A stretch of 64,000 nt of DNA from Stylonectria norvegica. Its lineage: Eukaryota > Ascomycota > Sordariomycetes > Hypocreales > Nectriaceae. A program made the position numbers and the translations under genes. Positions 55,482 through 64,000 of this stretch are shown one piece after another. The notes beneath the pieces were generated by a model. The model was given only the letters and a program-made list of their open reading frames with translations. It made no database searches and had not been told where the DNA came from. The DNA is taken from assembly GCA_014621405.1 (NCBI GenBank), contig JAANBC010000119.1, positions 1 through 64,000 of the forward strand, written 5' to 3'. How positions within the stretch are numbered: the first letter of the stretch is position 1; each line of letters begins with the position of its first letter.

Positions 55482-56631
55482 GTTTGTGATCAGAAAGAAG
55501 CAGTACACTGGTGCTGATGAGGTATTAAAACAGAGGAAAGCATTGGGAAAGTACACCTACGACCACTCCGGACACCATACATTCCCAGCGTTCCGCCATT
55601 GTTGCGGAACGTGAGAAGTTGTCAGGAAGAACGGGCTGTGTAGACCTTTTGATGGCATCAACGACGTAATTTGGAGGTGAGTTGGGGGAGGGCTTTCTTT
55701 TGGTCTACGTCAACAATCTTTGGATGTCACGTCTAGACTTCATATCTTAAAGTTTCACAAAAGAAACAAACATTGCTTGCGTCTGGGTTGACCATCACTC
55801 CACGTGTTGATGAGCATCAGAATATGCCTCTTACTCAGAACTGTTATATTATAAAGAGACAGTTTTAATGTTGATTCGTCTTTTTCGTCTGTGAAATCAA
55901 TGTCGACTGTTCTAAGTGAGTGCGGTTTGTGGGGCCTGGAGCATAGGTATAACGCAATGCTCCGGAATGAACGCCCAGACAAAATCCTCCGTAATTTAAC
56001 ACAGCCGACGGATCGAACGCTGTTTCACCGGGTCCTGAAACGGGATACGCAAGACTTTTCAACGCATATGGAGACAAGTATGAGGTGAATCTTCCCATCG
56101 AGCCATTCCTGATCTGGCTCTGGGTGACCTAGTTCAGATTCAATATTGCCCCTTTCAAGGCCCCCCTCCTGATGTCATTGTTCATCGGTACGTGCGGACG
56201 GGCCTGTGTTGATAAAGGCACCGACCAGATTCGAGTTCATAAGTGATTCTAGATTTATCATGAGAGCGTCGTGCGAGAGATCCCCCACTGTTGATCAACT
56301 ATAGCAAGCTACGCATCGTCATGGTATTGTGGAAAAGATATATGGAAAAGTGAAGGCACAACACTAGGCCTTGTCCAACAGGGGCCATCGAGAGGGATAC
56401 ATGCGGTTTCTGGACGAGGTTGCGCCAACGATCCAGCAAAAGAAACCTCCCAAGTATGCTAGGATTGACCATCTCATCGCATTGAGCTGAAACTTAAACC
56501 GTACTGTCAGCTAAAACAAGGCAAATTAACCCCCTGATGCATCGCCTGTGCGCACTTGAGTAGAAGTCATTATCACATTAAAACATTAAGTAACTATTTA
56601 CATTCATTAGCAGAGCCGCCCTGGTCCCGTG
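55482..56631. other. Convergent intergenic spacer
   Basis: About 1.1 kb separates the 2EXR gene from the rhodopsin-like gene, which converge. Only chance frames are visible. Confidence 0.4.
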
Positions 56632-57969
56632 TCACCGACTCAACGGCCCAGCCATATCATCATTTCGCTCGAGATTTCTCTCTTCCCAAGGCTCCAACTC
56701 CAGAGTCGACACTGGGCTGTCCACATCCTTGTGCCCGTGCCGATACTGATTACTCTCCACATCAATATGGTCATCCTCAATCCGCACACCCTTGCTACCG
56801 CGCTGCAGGTTATCCGTCCAGTTCATCCCGCTCTTGCGTGCGCTCGGTGTGGCTCGAGGGCCCGTGCCGCTGCGGAAAGTAGCCGAAGCGTGCGAGATAG
56901 TACTCCCCTTTGCCCTAAACAGGGGCCGTAATGCGGGGACGCAGCCGCAGATGACCCCCAGATTTGCTTCGACAGCCGTCCAGATCCATAGGTAAAAGCC
57001 CTCCCAGGTGACATCGTACGTCTCGTCGGTGACGTGGTGGGTCCAGTAGGCGCGCATACAGCCCGCGAAGACGACAACGAATCCGAGGCAGAAGAGAACA
57101 ATGAGAGCAAGGCGTTGCGTGAGCGGAAGCTTGAGACGCAGGAGGGTGGGAACGGGCAAAAGGCAGACCAATAGATCGGTGAAAACGGTTGTAATGGCTT
57201 GGCTTCTGTATCACATGCAACATGCCGAGGTTAGTCTTGGGGGAATGTTGATGGACAAGGCGACTTACAGGACGGGAGGACCCTCCGCAGAGCAATCTGT
57301 ACTGCCGATCAGGTCCCAATACGCGTCTGCAGGCCTAGCAAGCGGCGACTATTAGCTTCATCCGGGGAAAACGGTGAAATGCGGGGGAAAGCTGTCTTAC
57401 AAGCATTGCGTCCATAGGATGATGAGGAAGATGAAGATGAGCGAGGTGACCAGGGCGATAGAGGCGTATGTTAGGCGGCGGAACCACGAGTTCTTGGGTG
57501 CGATGCGGAGATAAGAGACGAGAATCGAGTCCTTGGCCAATCCAGATGCGAATAAGAAGAGAGTCTGGCCAGCGATAGACACTTGGCGACCTTTGGTGGC
57601 CTGAGAAGCTGTAAGATCCCATACGTGGATGCTCCAGCCATAAAGTTGGCTGGCGAGAATAACGCAAATGGTGACTCCAACGCCGCAGATCTGTGACCGC
57701 GCACAATAGTTAGCAAAGAATGGCTTACATGTGATATTTTGCAGGGATAATTTGGGTGAGATGCTTACCATTGCAGCTACCATCAACAAGTCGTCCAGGC
57801 CGCCCTTATTCACCCGGAAAAGTCGCACGTACAGCCGAGCCAGCAACGTGAGGACGGCGATCGACATGACGGTCAATTCAACGATCAGAAGGGTTGGGCC
57901 TCGGTTCTCGGGGTTGTCGTAGTTGGGCGGCGGCCAGGAGGCCACCACCTCGGCCGAGGGCGAACGCAT
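56632..57969 (-). CDS. Rhodopsin-like (SAT4 family) integral membrane protein
   Basis: Four exons on the minus strand, 57769-57969, 57401-57690, 57269-57334 and 56632-57205, encode 376 residues. About seven hydrophobic helices are visible: LLIVELTVMSIAVLTLLARL, then VGVTICVILASQLYGWSIHV, then ALVTSLIFIFLIILW, TTVFTDLLVCLLPVPTLLRL, LIVLFCLGFVVVFAGCMRAY and WIWTAVEANLGVICGCVPAL. The last carries the EANLGVICGCVPALRPL signature of the fungal rhodopsin-like family (the SAT4/Pth11-related group). GLDDLLMVAAM in the first loop is also typical. A polar cytoplasmic tail of about 100 residues follows. It has no retinal-binding Lys pattern of microbial rhodopsins. Members may act as surface receptors, but the ligand is unknown. 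Confidence 0.9.
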
Positions 57970-59708
57970 TGCGGCCGCCTTGTTGCTGAAGAAATCTTGA
58001 GGTTACGTGCCGAGGTGCAGGTACAATCGCAACAAATAAATGAAAGAAGCACATCCCGGGGACAACGAAGAGGAAGTATTCAATCATTATATGACACACG
58101 ACCTCTTCCCCGTGCTCAAGCTGGGTCCCCAGCCAAAGCAAAAGATCCCGAACGTGTGGGTGGAGAGACGGTTTCGAGGAACCCCCTCCCCCCGTCGCAT
58201 GATGTCTGAGCCGCTGGGGCGCCGGTGATGGCTTCGGAGGGCTACGCTAGAAGAACGCCATCGACGGGCGATGGAGACGTCTAGTGCCGGGAGGCGTCTG
58301 GGTGCATCGGAGGAACACGACCGTTTCATAGGCACCGCGACCGAGGCGAGGAGGCAAGGCCGGCCCCATGTCGGGGGGCTGGCCAAAGAGGGCTTAGCTG
58401 TCCCAGCTATTCGTGCCCGGAGCAGGTCCCCATCGCTTGAGACGGAGCGACGGGCTGCAAAGGGTATTTCCAGATCCAATTCGGGGGCGATCGCGTACAA
58501 CCAGGGTTCAAGGTCGCGGTTGTTGGGTATTGTTGTCTGTGTGTCAGTGTTTTGGGTTTGCGAATTTGCGATAGTGGCGATACTGTGAAAAGTCTGCTGC
58601 TTTGTCCAAGGAACGGAACCAACGGAAACGTAACATCCAGAGGCGACCGAGGGCTTGCGACAAGCTTGTAGATGTCATGAAAGGACAGAATTGTTAACTT
58701 GCTGGCGCTGGTATGATGCAGACAACGCATGTTCCACGACACTCAGTCCCATTCGAACGCGCCTCCAGTTCGCCAGCCCGGCGCATAGTGGTGTTGATTC
58801 TAGAGCTCGTAGCCCAAGCCGCTTGGCATTCTGCAAAACCCGTACGACTTGAGTCTCGCAAGCAACGGCAACGGTAAGCGGGTCTAATGTGTTACGTCCG
58901 AATGCACGGAACTTGGGTGCTTCTATCGGTCATTCGTCCGGAACGGCGCCGAGCCTCCTGGTGGCTTCTGCCGCGTTGCTAGCCTTAGGCCCAGGAACCT
59001 ATGTAGGGCAGCGGAGTCGATGGGGCCAGGGGTTCCAGGTTCCAGGTTGATGGTTTGGCTGCTTTGCATGGCTTCATCGTCAGCATCGCGTAAAAGTCGC
59101 ATGGTTCGGCAAGGGCTGAGTGGTGAAGTCCCGCTTATAGAGGGCATCGCATGAAGTTGAGGTGTTTTTTTTGGGAGTTCTGCCTGGGAGTCACGTGCAC
59201 CGTCGACGCAGTTTACATTCGATGCATCTAGATCGTCGACCAGGTTCTGATTGTAAACCTCAAAAGCTCGAGCGTATTTCAAATATTCCACATATCCCAC
59301 ATATTTCACCCCAGCTTATTAGCCTTCGCTTCTACTGCGAAGCACGTTGCTTTGCTTTGATCTCCAGATCTCCGCCTGTCGATCCGATCGTCTCCAGAGC
59401 TATCCAAAAATGCGGTTCTGTCGTCCCCGCTACTCCGGAAGTCAAGGACCGCTGACGCTGTCATCTACTAGTCTTCACGATCCTTCTATCACAGATTAAC
59501 AGTCAATGGCCCAATGTCATTGAGTGTCGGGCATTTTCACATACACGGCGTAGTAACATTGGAACGTTTTCCTGGCTTTCTTGAAACAGCTCACTTTTAC
59601 GAATTTAGCCACAGTGTTTACACCTTATTGACGCTACCATGACCGAACCATTGAACGCAATCTGCGAGAATATCAAGGAGTTGAAACTCATTGCTCGATA
59701 AAACAACA
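57970..59708. other. 1.7 kb intergenic region with no recognised gene
   Basis: The promoter of the rhodopsin-like gene is at the left end. A plus-strand frame at 58271-58588 ends in a hydrophobic segment but has no other sign of being a gene. No repeat or RNA gene was seen. Confidence 0.4.
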
Positions 59709-60689
59709 TCACCTATTACCGACGCGTTGTAAGAACTCGCTCACGTGGTCCATCTGCTGTGGTACCTTGAACCAATGGCCCTCTTGCTCCGCTCCCGAAT
59801 ACTCTCTCGAGTCCACATCGTATCCCACCTGCGTCAGAATGGCAGCCGCTCTTCGCCCCAGCTCAATGTCCACATACGCATCGTCCACTCCATGGCCCAT
59901 CAATACCGGGGTAGATGGGGTTGTTGGACCTCGGCGCAGCGATTCAAGCCGGGGAGCCATCATCATTTCGACAAAGCTATCGAAGATTAGAGTTTCTCCG
60001 TCCGAGCCCACTACCTCCACGCCCTTCAGCAAGGACGGTACCGTCCGCTCAATATTGCCACTAAACGGAATCCAGGTGCTACTCCCGAAGAAAGCTCCGA
60101 GATTCGTCGCAGTGTTCGGTTGGCAGAGTAGCGTCCACAACCCCACGGCCGCCCCCTGACTGATTCCGCCGAGAACAAGGTGTTTATGCTTTCCACCCAA
60201 CTTGATGATTTCTTCGTTCAAAATCCCCTGGATACAGTCGACAGACTCTCTGATGCCATCCATCTGCAGTTTTTGCTTTGCCGTAATATCGCTCAATGAA
60301 TAAGCCTCGAACCATGATGGCATGTACTCCTCGAATACAGGGCTCCAGGTTTCTTTCGACGACGGAAAGACCCAGCGCCAACCCGGGAGAACATCTTTCA
60401 ACGATTTGCCGCCCGTGACGGTTGAAGACAGAAACTCTTCGGCGAACTCCTCAGCTCCACTGCCACGTCCATGAAGCACTACCGCCGTATGAGTATGGGG
60501 ATGATCCGGGCGTGGGTGAAGCACGTGGCTTGGGCCGAAGTCTCGCGGCGATGATTCTGGTGTCGGTGCATCGACATGGGAGTCCATGTCGCTAGTGACA
60601 TCGGTAGAGGAATGAGAATGTAGTAGCAGTGAAGACGGCAAAAGAGGCACAAATCCCGGCTCTAGACTGCAAAGCCCCGTGCGCTGCAT
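59709..60689 (-). CDS. Acyl-protein thioesterase/carboxylesterase-like serine hydrolase
   Basis: An intronless frame of 326 residues with ATG at 60689. A second in-frame ATG at residue 35 (MDSHVDAPTPESS) may be the real start, since the first 34 residues look untypical. The alpha/beta-hydrolase pattern is clear: HTAVVLHGRGSGAEEFAEEF for the first strand and oxyanion region, nucleophile Ser177 in LVLGGISQGAAVGLW, Asp in MGHGVDDAYVDIELGRRA, and His in EGHWFKVP. This belongs to the phospholipase/carboxylesterase (acyl-protein thioesterase-like) family. A cytosolic deacylase acting on small esters or S-acyl proteins is likely. Confidence 0.88.
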   Translation of the reverse strand: MQRTGLCSLEPGFVPLLPSSLLLHSHSSTDVTSDMDSHVDAPTPESSPRDFGPSHVLHPRPDHPHTHTAVVLHGRGSGAEEFAEEFLSSTVTGGKSLKDVLPGWRWVFPSSKETWSPVFEEYMPSWFEAYSLSDITAKQKLQMDGIRESVDCIQGILNEEIIKLGGKHKHLVLGGISQGAAVGLWTLLCQPNTATNLGAFFGSSTWIPFSGNIERTVPSLLKGVEVVGSDGETLIFDSFVEMMMAPRLESLRRGPTTPSTPVLMGHGVDDAYVDIELGRRAAAILTQVGYDVDSREYSGAEQEGHWFKVPQQMDHVSEFLQRVGNR

Positions 60690-61204
60690 ATAATTGTTAG
60701 TCAGCTGCTTTCATTGCCTCTGAAAATCGTCAAAGCCGTTGAACCCCTTCGCCATGTCTCCCACCTCAGGTACCAATTTCGGATTCTAGCTTCTTGAAAT
60801 CTACTAGTAGCTCGGCGCATATACAGCCTAGTAGTCGCTCACCTACACGCGGTGCCATAATCATTTCATCAACAAGAACAACCCCCAAGTCATTAAATAA
60901 TTACTCTTGACCTGATTCTAGCGGGGCTGCCCCTTTTCCTTCGTTTTGAGGCTTTAAGTGTCACGTTGAGTTTGTAATTAAATCAGATAAAGTACTAAGG
61001 TACTTAGCTCAAGTGTGCAGGTACGCAGCTAGACCCCCTATGAGCCGTGACTTACAAGAGACTTGAACGGCATTGAACGGCACAGCAACAGTCAACAATT
61101 CATATTTTCAATCTACAAGTAAGGGGGGGATGCCAAATTGAGGAACACTATTCGAACACATCATACAACCCTCTTCTCATCCACGAATGGCTTCCCCAAT
61201 AGTC
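60690..61204. other. Intergenic spacer
   Basis: Half a kilobase lies between the hydrolase promoter and the 3' end of the monooxygenase gene. No feature was seen. Confidence 0.4.
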
Positions 61205-62458
61205 TCATGGCTTCCCAAACAACCACATGAAGAAAGTACCCACTGCCAAGAATCCCTTGAGCAGTGAAAACTTGACGCCACTGCAATGGGCGATACTGAT
61301 TCGCCAATGCGAAGAGCTCAGCGTCTTAAACGCCCGAGGCAAGCTAGCCTTGTCGTATGCCGTTACTGCATCCGCGAGAGATTCGGAGAGACACAGCTTT
61401 TCAGCCAGGTCCCAACCATCTTTGAGGGCTGTGTTGGCTCCGTTACCCGCGAAGGGACTAACAGCGTGATTGCTGTCCCCAATGAAGATGATCCCAGACG
61501 GCACATCGTTGTGGCTAAACGGCTGTTTATCCTTGGCGGGAATTATGAAAGCCGTAGTCGGGTCTGTCGCCTTCACAATTGTTGCGAATGGCTCCGCGAT
61601 TTCCCCGTCGTGCCGCAGAGCCTCTTCAATCAAGCCCTGGACCTGGTTCTCCGAGAGCTCTTTTGGTACAGGTCGCGGCTCATCCTCGACAAGGCTCATC
61701 GCCCAGATGACAGTGTTTTCTTCCAGCGGGGAGAAAAAGCAGCTGTTGCCCTTTCCAGATATCAAAATTCCCCAGGATTCCTTGGCAGGTCCTGGAATCC
61801 CATCCGTGAACTTTGCAACTCCACCAATCTGCGTTGCGTGGGCATACTGGAGGACATCGTCTGGGCGGATGCTCTGCCGGATCTTGCTTTGAGCGCCATC
61901 AGCGGCGATGAGGATATCGCAAATTTTATCGGAAACCTCGGTCTTCTCGTTTTCAAGGATCGAGATCTCAACTTTTCCACTTTCAAGCACCTTCGCTGTT
62001 GTGCATTGAGCATCCCATCTCATGTCGATGCCCAAATCTTCAGCTGCGCCAACAAGTATTTCCCTCAGATCTCGTCGAGGAATTCGCAACAGCCCTGTTG
62101 GAAGCGAGCCGTATGGTTTGGATTTGATTGTGCGTAATTCAGTCCAATTGCCATCCCACATCTTGAACGACATCTCGTCCGTGCCGGGTGTTGCTTTCGC
62201 TATCGCTTGTTCGAGTAAACCAAGTTGCTGAAGTGCAACTAGACCACCATCGGCATCGACTCCATTCATAGATAATGAATATCCTTGCCTGGTGATACTT
62301 GGATATCTACTGTCACGATCGTAAACAGTAATATGGGGAGTAGCCTCTTGGATGGGCCATTGTTTCACAAGTGCGATGCTAAAAGCGAGTCCAGCGAGAC
62401 CCCCTCCCGCCACAACGATGTGTTTGTCTTGCAAGAAATGTTTCGTCGGTGACACCAT
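61205..62458 (-). CDS. FAD-dependent monooxygenase (aromatic hydroxylase-like, class A flavoprotein)
   Basis: An intronless frame of 417 residues. The N-terminal dinucleotide-binding motif IVVAGGGLAGLAFSIAL has Gly18, Gly20 and Gly23. The DG motif region reads ICDILIAADGAQSKIRQSI near residue 190, and the second FAD motif is FIGDSNHAVSPFAGNGAN with Asp328. This set defines class A flavin monooxygenases, which use NAD(P)H and O2 to hydroxylate or epoxidise small molecules. The C-terminus ends in a hydrophobic stretch (LLKGFLAVGTFFMWLFGKP) that may anchor it to a membrane, as in some secondary-metabolism members. The substrate is unknown. An esterase gene lies upstream on the same strand. Confidence 0.92.
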   Translation of the reverse strand: MVSPTKHFLQDKHIVVAGGGLAGLAFSIALVKQWPIQEATPHITVYDRDSRYPSITRQGYSLSMNGVDADGGLVALQQLGLLEQAIAKATPGTDEMSFKMWDGNWTELRTIKSKPYGSLPTGLLRIPRRDLREILVGAAEDLGIDMRWDAQCTTAKVLESGKVEISILENEKTEVSDKICDILIAADGAQSKIRQSIRPDDVLQYAHATQIGGVAKFTDGIPGPAKESWGILISGKGNSCFFSPLEENTVIWAMSLVEDEPRPVPKELSENQVQGLIEEALRHDGEIAEPFATIVKATDPTTAFIIPAKDKQPFSHNDVPSGIIFIGDSNHAVSPFAGNGANTALKDGWDLAEKLCLSESLADAVTAYDKASLPRAFKTLSSSHWRISIAHCSGVKFSLLKGFLAVGTFFMWLFGKP

Positions 62459-63134
62459 GTTCGATAGGGACCTCCGATGCGAAGGCGGGGATGCCTTTTC
62501 AAGATTTCCAATCCGAAATTGGTACAGGACAAGTATACTTATAGTTCCACATTAGTGTGTCTGGGCGATCCGTCGATCCTGTCGGATCCGTTCATAGGGC
62601 TGATGTGACCAAGCACTACCTTCTGGCGGAAAGGACAGGAGCTCACAGCAAGAGTAGCATGCAGAACTGACAGAGGGGAGGCATCTCTTCAGTGTGGCTG
62701 CGGCGTGTGACTGAAATGAGATGAAGTTGAAAGAGTACACGTCATGCTCCACGCAAGCTTTCGAATTTCGAACCACTTGGAGTTCACAACGAAAACCTAA
62801 CGGCTTGAACGGCTAGAACTGATTGATGCACTAGTCCAGCCCTACGCGCGTCAAACACACAGCAAATGACACCAACCCAGTCAACTGCATTATCGAACGG
62901 CCTAGACTAGGGAGTTTCTCTTAAGGCGAATATTCAAATGACCAGACATTAGTAGCATGGAAAAGATACCGGGGTTCTATAGTAACAGGCAACAATAGGC
63001 AAAAAGCTCGAAGAGCGTAAGGTGTAGGGATTGATTTGAATGACACCAATTGTGCCGTAGTAGTTGGCATTCGTGACTTCTCACTGTCCATCTTATTTGG
63101 CTCATCTATTGACGCTTTCATTTGACCCTGATGA
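62459..63134. other. Intergenic spacer, promoter of the monooxygenase gene
   Basis: The spacer between two minus-strand genes. No recognisable feature apart from being the expected promoter region. Confidence 0.4.
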
Positions 63135-64000
63135 TCAACTGGATTTGGAAGGCCACGAGAATCTCACGCCGCCAAGTTGCGCCCAAATCTCGTCCCAAAA
63201 CTGACATTCGGAGAAGTCGAGTTTAGACGCCTTCATGCTGTCTTGGATATAGATTCCCTCGGTTTGTTGGGCGTCGAACTTGGGCCACGCTTTGCTGGAA
63301 GTGGACGGGTTTCCCTTCACAGCCATGGCAGTCCAGGCACTCGTCAATCCATAACTAAGTTCGCGCTCCGATGCCGTTGCATTGCATGTCCCATTTCCCC
63401 AAGGCTGATTGTCCAGATTGGCAAACACGAACGGCAACTCGGACGTGTGCGTCGCGCCAAAAAGACTGGCAAGCTGAGGACCCGGAAACGCCTGGCCATC
63501 GTTCCACAGCCACGGGCAACTAGGCGTGTGATTGAAGCGATATGCGTAGGCCGGCGTTCCTGCTGCGACTGCGGCGCGCAGTGCTCGGGATGAACTGCAC
63601 TGATAGGTTGCGACGGTGACTATGTGAGAAATTGCGGCGAGAACGGCGTAGGTTGTCGAGCCTGAGCTGTTGAAGAGTGAAAGAGGGTATTGTTTGCCAA
63701 TTGCAGGGCCAACAACACCAAATTGATCCAAGAAATACGTGTAGTTTGCTTCAGTGATCTGCCCAGTACCCAAAAAGAATGGAAGCACACTCAGTGCGCT
63801 GTCGGCAGCAGCTGGCATTATGTTAGTCGCGGGTAATTGACTCCATAGAACTTGCACTTACCCATGCCAGCAATGATCGGAACCTTTGATCCAACTTTTA
63901 GGGGATTTTGTTTGATGACTTTTCCATCTACGAAGGATGCGTCGAGGGTTGTCTTGTTTGGGAGATCGATACCGAAGGCGGATGAGAGTTCTCCGCCATT
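63135..64000 (-). CDS. Carboxylesterase type B (lipase/esterase family), 3' end
   Basis: The gene runs off the right edge. Exons 63862-64000 (partial) and 63135-63811 are joined by a 50-bp intron with a GTAAGT donor, giving KVPIIAGM-AADSALSVLPFF across the junction. The C-terminal part of a type-B carboxylesterase is visible: the catalytic His lies in GATHTSELPFVFANLDNQP, and SAWTAMAVKGNPSTSSKAWP followed by the Trp-rich end (CQFWDEIWAQLGG) is typical. The Ser nucleophile and the acidic residue are outside or at the edge of the window. Several N-glycosylation sequons fit a secreted enzyme. Confidence 0.88.

Noticed and set aside
58271..58588. A 105-residue plus-strand ORF ending in a hydrophobic segment, as in tail-anchored proteins
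   Set aside because: The rest of the frame is Arg/Ser/Gly-rich without any motif, and overlapping antisense frames are equally long.

Overview
The window is 64 kb of a filamentous ascomycete (Pezizomycotina) nuclear genome; a Sordariomycete is most likely. The evidence is short GT-AG introns (about 47-135 bp) inside most genes, fungal-type families (2EXR and F-box proteins, Zn2Cys6 regulator, SAT4-like rhodopsin family, Ppo oxygenase, heme-thiolate peroxygenase) and one AT-rich island whose point mutations match repeat-induced point mutation (RIP). No rRNA, tRNA, CRISPR or intact transposon was recognised by eye. The genes below are reconstructed exon by exon from reading frame, splice sites and family motifs; none was checked against a database.

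Layout. 0-7 kb holds housekeeping genes (RNA polymerase III subunit C31 tail, nucleoporin NUP49, polyadenylation factor FIP1), then a six-bladed propeller enzyme, an F-box protein and a tiny Cys-rich protein. 8-26 kb is an accessory block: an atypical kinase-fold protein, a branched-chain aminotransferase, an oligopeptide transporter and a D-2-hydroxyacid dehydrogenase that point at each other and are both destroyed on their facing sides by RIP-like C-to-T/G-to-A changes, a secreted serine carboxypeptidase with an apparent 1-nt frameshift, a full-size ABCC transporter and a Zn2Cys6 regulator whose last part is in another frame. 27-36.6 kb holds a secreted 8-Cys protein, an extraordinarily intron-rich argininosuccinate synthase (21 exons), an APH-type kinase-fold protein without its catalytic residues, and a methionine-permease-like transporter. 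After a roughly 3 kb gene desert, 39.5-50.3 kb holds a GH18 chitinase, a large fatty-acid dioxygenase (PpoC-like, with no cysteine in the expected P450 heme loop) divergent from a heme-thiolate peroxygenase, and an unknown conserved-looking protein. 51-64 kb holds an M50-like membrane protease, a small 17-residue-repeat ORF, a 2EXR protein, a SAT4-like membrane protein, a serine esterase, an FAD monooxygenase and the 3' end of a type-B carboxylesterase.

Possible functional links. The aminotransferase and the dehydrogenase could together turn branched-chain amino acids into 2-keto and then 2-hydroxy acids, with transporters, peptidase and regulator beside them; this looks like a partly decayed metabolic cluster without a visible synthetase. 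The dioxygenase and peroxygenase share a 1.2 kb divergent promoter region and could form a two-protein oxylipin module: one makes a fatty-acid hydroperoxide, the other uses peroxide. Both links are inference.
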